Virus record (IMG/VR): IMGVR_UViG_3300037485_000756
Coordinates: 1-31,635 of that record
Direction: 5' to 3' (one strand)
Length of the DNA stretch: 31,635 nucleotides
DNA from: a virus
Shown: positions 5,487 through 14,604 of the stretch, piece by piece
How positions within the stretch are numbered: the first letter of the stretch is position 1
How the letters are laid out: every line of letters starts with the position of its first letter
Made by a program: the position numbers and the translations under genes
Notes under the pieces: generated by a model
What the model saw: only the letters and a program-made list of their open reading frames with translations
Databases searched by the model: none
What the model was told of the DNA's origin: nothing

Positions 5487-7683
5487 TCTTAGTTATATAA
5501 TTCCTACTTGGAATAATGGTACATGGGGGTCAACTACATTTGATACTAGAGAAGCCTTTGCTGAATATCTTACACCATTATTAAAAGAACCTGGTCTTTA
5601 TAACTTTGATGAATCATCATTTATATTTAATGAACAGGCACGTAAGTTTAAAGAAAATGGTGAAATATATTGTACTGCTCCATATATGAGTAAGGACTTT
5701 ATAGCTTATTGGGATGATCAAAAAAATAAATGTAGAAAAGGTATACTTGTAATAAGTGGTGAGAACATTTGGTATCTACCACGTGACTATTATATGTGGC
5801 TTAACTTCTTACCTATCTATGATAAAGAAAAGAAAGATTTTGACTTTGCTACTGTACGTGATGCACAATATCACATGGCTTTATATGAGTGTTTAGCAGA
5901 ATTAACTTTTAAACATGTAAGTATACTTAAGAAACGTCAAATAGCTTCTTCTTATTACCATATGGGTAAGTTCATCAATCAGATTTGGTTTGAACCTGGA
6001 GTTATATTAAAACTAGGAGCGTCACTTAAAGATTACATTAGTCTAGAAGGGTCATGGAAATTCTTAGATGAGTATCGTGCATTCTTAAACTCTAAGACTG
6101 CATGGTATCGTCCTATGAATCCAGGAAAGGTATTAACATGGCAGCAAAAAATTGAAGTAACTGAAAATGGCAGAAAACAAGAGAAAGGTTTAAAAGGAAT
6201 GCTTCAAGGAATGTCATTTGAACAATCTGAAACAAAAGGTGTAGGGGGGCCATGTTCATACTTTTTTTATGAAGAGGCAGGAATTGCTCCTACAATGGAT
6301 AAAACATTTGAGTACTTAAGACCAGCAATGCAATCAGGAGAGATTACTACTGGGCTTTTTATATGTGCAGGATCTGTAGGTGACTTATCTCAATGTAAAC
6401 CTTTAGAGCAATTTACTAGATTTCCTGAAAATAATGGCATGTATGCTGTTGAATCTAATCTTATAGATGAAACAGGTATAGTAGGTAAAACTGCATTATT
6501 TATTCCAGAACAATGGTCAATGAAACCATATATAGATATCTATGGAAATTCACTTGTAGAAGAAGCAATTAAAGGTATCTTAAAAATACGTGAATTATGG
6601 AAGTCAAGCTTATCTCCTGAACTATATCAATTACGTATTTCTCAACATCCATTAACTATTAAAGAAGCTTTTGCTTTTAGAGATGAATCATTATTTCCTC
6701 TTTTACTTATTGGTTCACAAAAAAGAAAAATAGAAGATAAAGAATATCCTTATGAGTTTATTGAACTTGAAAGAGATTTAAGTGGTAAAATAGAAGCAAA
6801 GATGTCTAGGCGTCCACCTATTATGGAATTTCCAGTAGATAAAAAACGTGAAGATAAAAAAGGTGTTATTGTTGTTTATGAAAGACCTGTGCCTGACTCT
6901 AAATGGGGTACATATTATGCGTCAATTGACCCTGTATCTGAAGGTAAAACAACAACTTCTGAATCTCTTTGTTCAATATATGTATACAAGAATCCTGTAG
7001 AAGTTACAAGAATAACTGATAGAGGAGTAGAGAATCTTGCTGAAGGTGACTATGTTGTTGCTTCATGGTGTGGTAGATTTGATGATATTGGTAAAACACA
7101 TGAAAGATTAGAAATGATCATTGAGTGGTATAACGCTTGGACTATTGTAGAAAATAACGTTTCTCTCTTTATTCAGTATATGATTGAAAAAAGAAAACAA
7201 AAATATCTTGTACCTAAAAATCAAATTGTATTTCTTAAAGAAGCAGGTTCTAATAAATCTGTATACTCAGACTATGGTTGGAAGAATACAGGTACAATAT
7301 TTAAATCACATTTATTAAGTTACTTAATTGGATGGCTAACTGAAGAGATAGATCAGGAAATTGCAGAAGATGGAACAGTAACTAAAATAACATATGGTAT
7401 AACAAGATTACCTGATATCATGGCTTTAGTAGAAATGGAACAGTATAGGCCAGGTGTCAATGTGGATAGATTAGTATCTCTTGCAGCTCTTATTGCATTT
7501 GCAAAAGTTCAGCAATCAAATAGAGGATATTCTAAACGTGTTGATGATACACGTACAAAAAACTTGCATATGTCAGAAAATTTGTATAAATTGAATAGTA
7601 GTCTCTTTAGACACATGGGTGGAAAAAGAGGAAGTAGTAATAATCAAAGGTTACCAAGAATACCATATAGAAGACTTAAATAA
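5473..7683 (+). CDS. terL: Terminase large subunit (TerL)
   Basis: A 736-residue packaging motor with an N-terminal ATPase and a C-terminal RNase H-like nuclease. The Walker A position is the deviant ILKKRQIASSYYHMGK (about 151-166), lacking G-K-T/S but matching the K-x-x-R-x-x-x-S form known from lambda-type terminases. Walker B is SYFFYEEAG with catalytic Glu267/268, and the coupling motif is LFICAGSVGD (295-304). Nuclease acids are Asp486 (YYASIDPVSEG), Glu560 (AWTIVENNVS) and probably Asp665 (GVNVDRLVSLAALIAFA). It threads DNA into the prohead through the portal, whose start codon overlaps its stop by 1 nt (TAATG). Length is typical for crAss-like phages. Start at ATG 5473 overlaps the preceding gene by 14 nt. 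Confidence 0.93.
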   Translation: MTKHDLSYIIPTWNNGTWGSTTFDTREAFAEYLTPLLKEPGLYNFDESSFIFNEQARKFKENGEIYCTAPYMSKDFIAYWDDQKNKCRKGILVISGENIWYLPRDYYMWLNFLPIYDKEKKDFDFATVRDAQYHMALYECLAELTFKHVSILKKRQIASSYYHMGKFINQIWFEPGVILKLGASLKDYISLEGSWKFLDEYRAFLNSKTAWYRPMNPGKVLTWQQKIEVTENGRKQEKGLKGMLQGMSFEQSETKGVGGPCSYFFYEEAGIAPTMDKTFEYLRPAMQSGEITTGLFICAGSVGDLSQCKPLEQFTRFPENNGMYAVESNLIDETGIVGKTALFIPEQWSMKPYIDIYGNSLVEEAIKGILKIRELWKSSLSPELYQLRISQHPLTIKEAFAFRDESLFPLLLIGSQKRKIEDKEYPYEFIELERDLSGKIEAKMSRRPPIMEFPVDKKREDKKGVIVVYERPVPDSKWGTYYASIDPVSEGKTTTSESLCSIYVYKNPVEVTRITDRGVENLAEGDYVVASWCGRFDDIGKTHERLEMIIEWYNAWTIVENNVSLFIQYMIEKRKQKYLVPKNQIVFLKEAGSNKSVYSDYGWKNTGTIFKSHLLSYLIGWLTEEIDQEIAEDGTVTKITYGITRLPDIMALVEMEQYRPGVNVDRLVSLAALIAFAKVQQSNRGYSKRVDDTRTKNLHMSENLYKLNSSLFRHMGGKRGSSNNQRLPRIPYRRLK

Positions 7684-10445
7684 TGGAAATATTAAACGCA
7701 TTACAACTCAAGAAAGGTAAAAAGTCAGAATATAACCGTTTAGGTAATATTACACAACCTTTACAATTTTTACCTGCAAAAGACAAGGATGAAGACTGGT
7801 CTGCATGGAACATGGACTGGCTAGAGTGGCAAGGTCTAAAACAGATACGTAGAAATGCTAGAAGGTTAATGAAGAACTATAAACTTGCAAAAGGTATTAT
7901 AGATAAAACTGATTACCTTGTTGAAGAAGACAATGAGTATAGAGAGATAGTTGATCAATTAGCAAGTGAGCAGTTAACTGCTCTTGAACTTAAATTCTAT
8001 CCTATTGTTCCACCTGTTATTAAAACATTAGTAGCTGAATTTGCTAAAAAAAATACAAGAGTAAGTTTTAGAGCAACAGATGAGTATACTTATAATGAGA
8101 TACTAGAATCTAAAAGAGCAGATATTGAAGATGCCTTAGTAAAGTCTGCAGAACAAAAGCTTATGGCTAAAATGGTAGAGATGGGTGCAGATATGAATGA
8201 CCCTGAAGTACAAAAGAAATTATCTCCTGAAAATATTAAATCACTCCCAGAGATTCAAGAGTTCTATACAAAGAATTATACAAGTTTAGCAGAACAATGG
8301 GCTTCTAAACAACATATAATTGATGAGGAAAGATTTAAAATGGATGAGTTAGAAGAACGTGCATTTGAAGATGTTCTTATAACAGACAGAGAGTTCTGGC
8401 ATTTTCAAATGTTAGAAGATGATTATAATATTGAATTGTGGAATCCTGTACTTACATTTTATCATAAATCTCCAGATGTAAGATACATATCACAAGGTAA
8501 CTGGGTAGGTAAAGTTGAAATGTTAACTGCGTCAGATATTATTGACAAGTATGGGTGGATTATGTCTCAAGAACAATTAGAATCTGTAGAGGCAATTTAT
8601 CCTGTAAGATCTGCTGGTTATCCTATTCAAGGATATCAAAATGATGGTACATACTATGATGCAACTAAATCTCATGAATGGAATACTAATAGACCATCAT
8701 TAGAATACAGACAGTTTACTTCTATGTATGATAACTTTGTTTATAATGGAGGAGACATTATTAACTGGATCATGGGTGAGTCAGAAGACTACTATGATAT
8801 GGGTACTGCGCACATGTTACGTGTAACTACAGGTTATTGGAAGTCACAACGTAAAGTAGGTTCTCTTACTAAAATAGATGAAGATGGTTCTGTTAAGACA
8901 ATGATCATTGATGAGAATTATAAAATCATTGATAAGCCTATGTATGATACTACCTTCTTTAAAAATAAATCTAAAGAAAACTTAGTATTTGGAGAACATG
9001 TAGATTGGATATGGATTAATCAAACATGGGGTGGAGTTAAGATAGGCCCTAATATGCCTTCATGGTGGGGAATGCAAAACCCTGGGGGCATTAACCCTAT
9101 GTATTTAGGTATTATGCAAAATAGAATGAAACCTATGAAGTTTCAATTTAAAGGTGATACTACTTTATATGGTTGTAAACTTCCTGTAGAAGGACGTGTA
9201 TATTCAGATAGAAATACTAAATCTGTATCATTAGTGGATTTAATGAAACCTTTTCAAATTGCATATAACATTGTAAACAATCAAATAGCAGATATCTTAG
9301 TAGATGAGATTGGAACTGTTATTATGTTAGATCAAAATACTTTACCACAACACTCATTAGGAGAAGACTGGGGTAAAGGTAATTTAGCTAAAGCATATGT
9401 AGCAATGAAGGATTTTGGTATGTTACCATTAGATACTTCAATTACTAATACTGAAAATGCATTAAACTTTAATCATTTCCAAATGCTTAATCTTGAGCAA
9501 ACACAAAGAATGCTTTCACGTATTCAATTAGCTACATATTTTAAGCAACAAGCATTTGAAGTTATTGGTATAACTCCTCAACGTATGGGTCAACAACTAG
9601 GGCAGACTAATACTGCAACAGGAATTGAACAAGCAGTATCAGGATCATATGCACAAACTGAGATGTATTTCTCACAACATTCTGATCACTTAATGCCACG
9701 TGTGCATCAAATGAGAACAGACTTAGCACAGTTCTATGCTTCTACTAAACCTTCTATTAGAATGCAAATTAGTACATCTAATGATGAGCGTGTAAACTTT
9801 GAAATAAATGGCACTGATCTATTATTGCGTGACTTAAATGTATTCTGTTCTACTAAAGCTAATCATAGAATGGTGTTAGAACAAATGAAACAACTTGCTA
9901 TATCTAATAATACATCAGGTGCTTCTATATATGATTTAGGTCATATCCTTCAAACAGACTCTATGGGTGGTCTTAATAACATACTTAAAGGTATTGAAGA
10001 GAAACAAAAAGCTCAGAAACAAGAAGAGTATGCACAAGCTCAACAAATGCAACAACAACAACTTCAAGCACAAGCACAAGAAAAAGCTGCAGAGCGTGAT
10101 TTTGATCTTACAGAAGCTGAGAAGAATAGACGCCGTGACTTAATGGTAGCTGAGATTAAATCTGCAGGTTATGGATCAATGCAAGATATGAATCAAAACA
10201 TGCAATCAGACTTTACAGATACTATGACTTCATTAAAAGAAACTCAACAGTATCAAGATACAATGAACCTTGATAGAGAAAAAGAGATTAATAAAAATAA
10301 TCAATTTTCACAAAAGGTTAGTCTTGAACATGATAAGATGCAACATCAAACAGATCTAAAACAAATGGAGATGGATATTGCTAGAGAAAATAAAAACAAG
10401 TTTGATATGCAACCTAAAAAACCTGTAGATAAAAAGAAAAAGTAG
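7683..10445 (+). CDS. Portal protein
   Basis: The 920-residue product directly follows TerL (1-nt overlap) and precedes the scaffold-like and capsid genes, the standard portal position. An N-terminal helical region (DWLEWQGLKQIRRNARRLMK) leads into a conserved segment with PIVPPVIKTLVAEFAKKN (about 102-119); the region around 600-680 (GITPQRMGQQLGQTNTATGI) resembles other crAss-like portals. Residues ~770-920 form a Gln/Lys/Glu-rich, coiled-coil-like extension (low-complexity CAA-rich DNA near 10035-10085) ending in a poly-Lys tail, likely corresponding to the inner barrel. The portal is the dodecameric ring through which DNA enters and leaves. It ends with TAG followed by a second in-frame TAG two codons later. 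Confidence 0.9.
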   Translation: MEILNALQLKKGKKSEYNRLGNITQPLQFLPAKDKDEDWSAWNMDWLEWQGLKQIRRNARRLMKNYKLAKGIIDKTDYLVEEDNEYREIVDQLASEQLTALELKFYPIVPPVIKTLVAEFAKKNTRVSFRATDEYTYNEILESKRADIEDALVKSAEQKLMAKMVEMGADMNDPEVQKKLSPENIKSLPEIQEFYTKNYTSLAEQWASKQHIIDEERFKMDELEERAFEDVLITDREFWHFQMLEDDYNIELWNPVLTFYHKSPDVRYISQGNWVGKVEMLTASDIIDKYGWIMSQEQLESVEAIYPVRSAGYPIQGYQNDGTYYDATKSHEWNTNRPSLEYRQFTSMYDNFVYNGGDIINWIMGESEDYYDMGTAHMLRVTTGYWKSQRKVGSLTKIDEDGSVKTMIIDENYKIIDKPMYDTTFFKNKSKENLVFGEHVDWIWINQTWGGVKIGPNMPSWWGMQNPGGINPMYLGIMQNRMKPMKFQFKGDTTLYGCKLPVEGRVYSDRNTKSVSLVDLMKPFQIAYNIVNNQIADILVDEIGTVIMLDQNTLPQHSLGEDWGKGNLAKAYVAMKDFGMLPLDTSITNTENALNFNHFQMLNLEQTQRMLSRIQLATYFKQQAFEVIGITPQRMGQQLGQTNTATGIEQAVSGSYAQTEMYFSQHSDHLMPRVHQMRTDLAQFYASTKPSIRMQISTSNDERVNFEINGTDLLLRDLNVFCSTKANHRMVLEQMKQLAISNNTSGASIYDLGHILQTDSMGGLNNILKGIEEKQKAQKQEEYAQAQQMQQQQLQAQAQEKAAERDFDLTEAEKNRRRDLMVAEIKSAGYGSMQDMNQNMQSDFTDTMTSLKETQQYQDTMNLDREKEINKNNQFSQKVSLEHDKMQHQTDLKQMEMDIARENKNKFDMQPKKPVDKKKK

Positions 10446-10448
10446 TTA

Positions 10449-10517
10449 TAGCGATATAGTGTAAAACTTTTAAATATATAGTATTGATATATTAAATATA
10501 TAAAGTTTAAGTCGCTA
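10449..10517 (+). repeat. Long imperfect dyad between portal and scaffold genes
   Basis: The 119-nt gap after the portal holds nested inverted repeats: TAGCGA (10449-10454) pairs with TCGCTA (10512-10517), and inside them AAACTTT (10464-10470) pairs with AAAGTTT (10502-10508), with an AT-rich, partly self-complementary centre. There is no following T-run, so it is not an ordinary intrinsic terminator. Its right arm overlaps a promoter-like TAAATTTG, so an operator, an RNA-processing hairpin or a transcription-control structure is possible. Confidence 0.5.
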
Positions 10518-10523
10518 AATTTG
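10516..10523 (+). promoter_or_regulatory. Promoter-like -7 element upstream of the scaffold/capsid genes
   Basis: TAAATTTG matches the Bacteroidota -7 consensus TAnnTTTG exactly and lies 41 nt before the ATG at 10565, downstream of most of the dyad. No convincing -33 TTTG is found at the expected distance, so if it is used it may be a phage-specific or weak promoter. A similar TATATTTGCT is present before the gene at 25503. Confidence 0.4.
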
Positions 10524-10551
10524 CTTATATTAATAGTAAGTCAATTACATA

Positions 10552-10564
10552 AAACCAACAGAAT
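10552..10564 (+). promoter_or_regulatory. AAACCAAC leader element, copy 1
   Basis: AAACCAAC followed by exactly 5 nt (AGAAT) and the ATG at 10565. The same octamer at the same spacing precedes the genes at 13547 and 20370. It replaces a Shine-Dalgarno sequence; a translation-initiation or RNA-level role is inferred. Confidence 0.5.
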
Positions 10565-11812
10565 ATGACTAATGAAAGCACAAACGTTCAAGAAGTTGAA
10601 TTTGACAACTTGGATGACCTATTAGGTGTAGGGAGTGAAAGTATAATGGTTCCTAATTCTTCTTCAGAAGATAAAAAACCAGGTATGTTTTCTCAAGCTA
10701 CAGTTGATACTACGTTCCTTGACAAGCCTCTTGTCCCTGCTGCAACGGCAACAGATGATAAAGCTAATGAAACTAAAGTAGATGAAGTTACTTCTCTAGA
10801 AGATTTAAATATTCTTTTAGAAGAAGCAATGACAGATGACACTCAAAAAAATGTAGGTGGAAGACCAACATTAAATAAAGATGTCATGATTGAAACAGCT
10901 AATAAACTAATTGAAAAAGGTTTATTATTTCAATTTGATGATGACAAAAAATTAGAAGATTATTCTGCTACTGACTGGGAAGAATTACTTGAAGCTAATT
11001 TTCAAGAAAGAGAAGATAGATTACTTGAAGAAGTACCTGCTTCCTTTTATGAAAGTTTACCAGGTGAACTTAAAAAAGCATATGAGTATGTCTCTAATGG
11101 AGGTACTGATATGAAAGGTATGTTTAGAGCACTTGCTGCTGCTGAAGAAATAAAAGAACTTGATCCAAGTACAGAAGAAGGTCAAGAAGATATTATTAGG
11201 GCATACCTTCAAGTTACTAAGTATGGAACAGCTGAAGAAATTGAAGAAGAACTAGTTGCTCTTAGAGATAGAGGAGATCTAGAACTTAAAGCAGGAAGAT
11301 TTAAACCACGTTTAGATCAAATGCAAGAGCAAATTGTTCAACAACGTATTATTCAGCAAGAAGATACTAAAAAGCGTCAACAAGAACAAGCTCAAGTCTA
11401 CCAGGATAATGTATACAATGCATTAGCAAAAGGAGAAATAGGTGGGATTAAAGTAGATAACAAAGTACAGAATATGTTATTTGCTGGGTTAGTACAACCT
11501 AACTATCCCTCTATAAATGGAAGACAAACAAATATGTTAGGTCATTTACTTGAAAAGTATCAATGGGTAGAACCAAGACATGACTTAATTGCAGAAGCTC
11601 TGTGGTTACTTGCAGATCCTGATGGATACAAAAGTAAACTTAAAGAAAATGCAGGAAAAGAATCAGTTGAAAAAACTGTAAGAATGTTAAAGACAGAAGA
11701 AGCAACTAAAATTAGTTCATCTTCTTCTGAAGAAAAGGATACAAGGTCTTCTAGTGCACAGCCTACTAGAACATTAAACAGACCTAAAAGAGGCTTTTTT
11801 GGAAGGCAATAA
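10565..11812 (+). CDS. Probable capsid scaffolding protein
   Basis: A 415-residue, very acidic protein (rich in Glu and Asp over residues 1-230) with predicted helices and a Gln/Arg/Lys-rich coiled-coil stretch at about 248-285 (QMQEQIVQQRIIQQED). The C-terminus changes character: a Ser/Glu-rich linker (about 380-400) leads to a basic end (TRTLNRPKRGFFGRQ). An acidic helical rod with a basic C-terminus, encoded between the portal and the major capsid protein, is the classic scaffolding-protein design, in which the basic tail binds capsid subunits. No protease domain is visible. The role is inferred from position and composition, not from a sequence match. Its leader carries the AAACCAAC motif. 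Confidence 0.7.
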   Translation: MTNESTNVQEVEFDNLDDLLGVGSESIMVPNSSSEDKKPGMFSQATVDTTFLDKPLVPAATATDDKANETKVDEVTSLEDLNILLEEAMTDDTQKNVGGRPTLNKDVMIETANKLIEKGLLFQFDDDKKLEDYSATDWEELLEANFQEREDRLLEEVPASFYESLPGELKKAYEYVSNGGTDMKGMFRALAAAEEIKELDPSTEEGQEDIIRAYLQVTKYGTAEEIEEELVALRDRGDLELKAGRFKPRLDQMQEQIVQQRIIQQEDTKKRQQEQAQVYQDNVYNALAKGEIGGIKVDNKVQNMLFAGLVQPNYPSINGRQTNMLGHLLEKYQWVEPRHDLIAEALWLLADPDGYKSKLKENAGKESVEKTVRMLKTEEATKISSSSSEEKDTRSSSAQPTRTLNRPKRGFFGRQ

Positions 11813-11854
11813 TAAATGCAAATAAATAAATAATAATTAACAAACAAAAAACAA

Positions 11855-13474
11855 ATGGCAACTCCAGTTTTAAACAATGGTATATTCCTACGTGATACTC
11901 AGTATAATGCTAGTTCACACGTAGATTCATATCACCTTGTAAACATGTTGAAAGATGCAGAACCTATGGATTTAGGTCCTGTAGACATCTGGGCTATGAC
12001 TCAAAAAGTTGAAATGCCCCTTTATCAGATGTCATCTTTTGGTGGTAAAAACGTTATCAATGTAGATAATGTTCGTGGTGAGTACAAATGGCAAACGCCT
12101 GTAGCTCAAGATCTTCCTTATATTATTGAAGATATTGAATCTAACAATCAGGCTAAAGGTGTTGATGGTACTACATTCAAACTTAAACTTAACAAACGTG
12201 AATTTGGTCATGGTGATATTATCACTTATGATAAATATAACGGATGTGAACTTTATGTAGTTCCTGAAGAAGATATTCTTCCTATTGGTGATGGTTTCAT
12301 TTATACTGTTCAATTAGTAAATAATGATAACTACAAATTCTTAGACAATAAGTATTTGGCTAATGGAACTAAGTTCTTCCGTAAAGGTTCTGCAAGAGGT
12401 GAATATGGAGAAAGATTCTCTGACATTCAAACTAAATCAGGTTTTCGTGAATTCTACAACTTTGTAGGAGGTGCTGAAGCTCACGTACATTACTCTATTT
12501 CTTCACGTGCAGACATGATGATTAAAGGAGGAATGAATGCAGATGGTACTGTTCCTGTAACAGAAATCTGGAGAAACTTTGACAAATCTATGGATCCAGC
12601 AATCTCTAATATAGAGGATATGGTTGCTAAGATGGGTAAAGACTATGTAAAGCGTGCTATTGGAAATGGAGATTTATCTCGTACTTTCTTAACTTCTATG
12701 GAAGCTGCTCACTTAACTAAAATTGCTACTGACATTGAAACTTACCTTATGTGGGGTCATGGTGGTAGAGTTAGACAAGATGGTCCTGATGATTTACGTT
12801 TATCTGTAGGTTTGTGGAAACAACTTGATAGTTCTTTTAAAAGAGTTTATAATAAATCTTCTTTCAACCTTGAGTTGTTTAGATCAGAGCTTTATAACTT
12901 CTACGCTGGTCGTGTGGAGTTTCAAGGTCCAGATCCTAAGAGACAACTTATTGTTCAAACAGGAATGGGTGGTATGCGTATGGTTAATGAGGCTATCAAA
13001 AAAGAAGTTGCTACTTCTAACTTGAATATCCTTGCTGCTGATATTGGTGCTATTACTAACAAAGGAATGGATCTAGGTTTTGGATTTGCATACACAAGTT
13101 ATGTTATTCCTTTCTTAGCTAACGTTAAGTTTGTTCTTAACCCAGCATTTGATAACATCCATACTAATGATATTGAAAATCCAATCATTGATGGTAACCC
13201 ATTATCTTCTTATTCATTCATTATCTTTGATATCACTGATAACACTAATGACAACATTTACTTGTTGAAATTATCTTGGGATAATCAATTGAAGTGGTGG
13301 TATCAAAATGGTACTATGGATTATATGGGACGTAGTCAAGGATTCCAATCTTCAGGTCAGTTTAATGGTTATAGAGTATTTATGACTCAAACTATGCCAG
13401 CTATCTGGGTAAAAGATCCAACTAAAGTATTGAAAATTGTTATGAGAAACCCTATTACAGGTGGATCATTCTAA
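11855..13474 (+). CDS. Major capsid protein (HK97-like, crAss type)
   Basis: The 539-residue protein lies directly after the scaffold-like gene and before a strong terminator, the expected place for the major capsid protein. It begins MATPVLNNGIFLRDTQYN and has the mixed alpha/beta composition of HK97-fold capsid proteins, with an extended beta region (about 60-170), a helix-rich middle (AISNIEDMVAKMGKDYVKRA) and a C-terminal segment with WVKDPTKVLKIVMRNPITGG. Codon use shifts towards more C-ending codons (GAC, TTC, AAC) than in neighbouring genes, compatible with very high expression. It should form the icosahedral shell. The leader is almost pure A/T with no Shine-Dalgarno. Confidence 0.85.
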   Translation: MATPVLNNGIFLRDTQYNASSHVDSYHLVNMLKDAEPMDLGPVDIWAMTQKVEMPLYQMSSFGGKNVINVDNVRGEYKWQTPVAQDLPYIIEDIESNNQAKGVDGTTFKLKLNKREFGHGDIITYDKYNGCELYVVPEEDILPIGDGFIYTVQLVNNDNYKFLDNKYLANGTKFFRKGSARGEYGERFSDIQTKSGFREFYNFVGGAEAHVHYSISSRADMMIKGGMNADGTVPVTEIWRNFDKSMDPAISNIEDMVAKMGKDYVKRAIGNGDLSRTFLTSMEAAHLTKIATDIETYLMWGHGGRVRQDGPDDLRLSVGLWKQLDSSFKRVYNKSSFNLELFRSELYNFYAGRVEFQGPDPKRQLIVQTGMGGMRMVNEAIKKEVATSNLNILAADIGAITNKGMDLGFGFAYTSYVIPFLANVKFVLNPAFDNIHTNDIENPIIDGNPLSSYSFIIFDITDNTNDNIYLLKLSWDNQLKWWYQNGTMDYMGRSQGFQSSGQFNGYRVFMTQTMPAIWVKDPTKVLKIVMRNPITGGSF

Positions 13475-13488
13475 TCTGTCAAGATAAG

Positions 13489-13521
13489 TGAGAGGGACAA
13501 TAGTGTCCTTCTCATTTTTTT
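13489..13521 (+). terminator. Strong intrinsic terminator after the major capsid gene
   Basis: An 11-bp stem, TGAGAGGGACA paired with TGTCCTTCTCA (one G-U wobble) over a 4-base loop ATAG, is followed by seven T residues. It starts 14 nt after the capsid stop and would limit transcription into the downstream virion genes or protect the 3' end of the capsid mRNA. Confidence 0.9.
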
Positions 13522-13533
13522 ATTTAATAATTT

Positions 13534-13546
13534 AAACCAACGAATT
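13534..13546 (+). promoter_or_regulatory. AAACCAAC leader element, copy 2
   Basis: AAACCAAC, then 5 nt (GAATT) and the ATG at 13547. It lies 12 nt after the T-run of the capsid terminator, so there is hardly room for a promoter; the element may act on translation of read-through or processed mRNA. Confidence 0.5.
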
Positions 13547-14560
13547 ATGAGTTTTACAAGTGTTACTACAGGACCTTCATTTTCAGGACCTGTTTCAATT
13601 AGACCAATAGTTAAGCCTGATGGCGAGAACATGGGTTTACAAAATTATAACCTGAGTTTATTCCCAGGTACATTTCAAGAAGAGCAATTAGCTTGTCTTG
13701 AGAAAAATGGTGTAAGAAGATACATCACAGGTCTTAATGAGTTTGCTCCAGAAGTAAAAAATATTAAAGACCCACAACAAAGAGATGCTATTATAAAAGA
13801 TATTCGTTTTACAGTAGCACAGTTAGAAAGAGAATTGAATGCTAATCATCTTGACCCTGATCAAGAAGATTTCTGGCAAAAAGTTGTATTACTTAGACCA
13901 GATAATCATGAGTTTTGGGAAAAGATAACAGTTAGATGTGGTAATGAACCTTTGTTCTTAAACCCTAAAGCTGATCCTTTTGATCTTATTAAAGTAAGAG
14001 CAATTGAAGCAGGAGGATTTAGTATAGTAGCAAAAAGTTGGGAAGATGCGCAGAACATGGCAAAACCTCCTAAATTTTATTTAGATAAAACAGTTGACAC
14101 TGTTGCAACAAGAACACAATCTAAGAAACTTAGAAACAAGGCTCTTAGTGAACTTGATAAATTGTATAATAAGAACATTAGTAAACTTATGTATGTATGT
14201 AAGATTGTTGATGCTCACAGTGCACAATATAGAAAGTCAACTCCTATAGATGTGATGTATGAAAATATGGACACATATATAAATGCTGAAGGAATAGAGC
14301 GCAATGAATTACGTGCTGCTGAATCATTCCTTAAAGCAGCAGAGCTTGACATGGAAACTTTGAAATTGAAGTCTCTAGTTAAAGATGCTAGTTTTTATAA
14401 GATACTAGCGCCTAGAGCTGATGGTATGATTTATCATATTCCTTCTTCTACAATGTTAGGACGTAATGCATCTGAGCTTGTAGAGTACTTAAGGAATCCA
14501 TTAAACGAAACTATTTTAGTAGAATTATTGAATTCTATAGAGGTTTATTGGAATGATTAA
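13547..14560 (+). CDS. Conserved virion-region protein downstream of the capsid gene
   Basis: A 337-residue soluble protein starting MSFTSVTTGPSFSGP. The N-terminal ~60 residues are Pro/Gly/Asn-rich and extended, while the rest is mostly helical and charged, with conserved-looking blocks such as VVLLRPDNHEFW (about 108-119) and SELDKLYNKNISKLMYVCKI. There is no signal, membrane segment or enzyme motif. A protein at this position is a regular feature of crAss-like late regions, where it is expected to be a head-associated or assembly protein. I cannot assign it to a particular structural role. It begins with an AAACCAAC-type leader immediately after the capsid terminator. Confidence 0.75.
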   Translation: MSFTSVTTGPSFSGPVSIRPIVKPDGENMGLQNYNLSLFPGTFQEEQLACLEKNGVRRYITGLNEFAPEVKNIKDPQQRDAIIKDIRFTVAQLERELNANHLDPDQEDFWQKVVLLRPDNHEFWEKITVRCGNEPLFLNPKADPFDLIKVRAIEAGGFSIVAKSWEDAQNMAKPPKFYLDKTVDTVATRTQSKKLRNKALSELDKLYNKNISKLMYVCKIVDAHSAQYRKSTPIDVMYENMDTYINAEGIERNELRAAESFLKAAELDMETLKLKSLVKDASFYKILAPRADGMIYHIPSSTMLGRNASELVEYLRNPLNETILVELLNSIEVYWND

Positions 14561-14604
14561 TGTATATTATATTATAGAATAATATTAAATTAAAACAATA
14601 AAAA

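Noticed and set aside
10035-10090. CAA-rich repeat in the portal gene as a possible tandem DNA repeat or recombination site
   Set aside because: It encodes the Gln-rich helical extension of the portal and is irregular at DNA level; codon-driven low complexity is sufficient.
11560-11877. Reverse-strand reading frame of about 105 codons antisense to the scaffold gene end, and similar antisense frames across the window
   Set aside because: All lie antisense to well-supported genes, have no leader or motif, and have the hydrophobic, Ser/Ile-rich composition expected from the opposite strand of AT-rich coding DNA.
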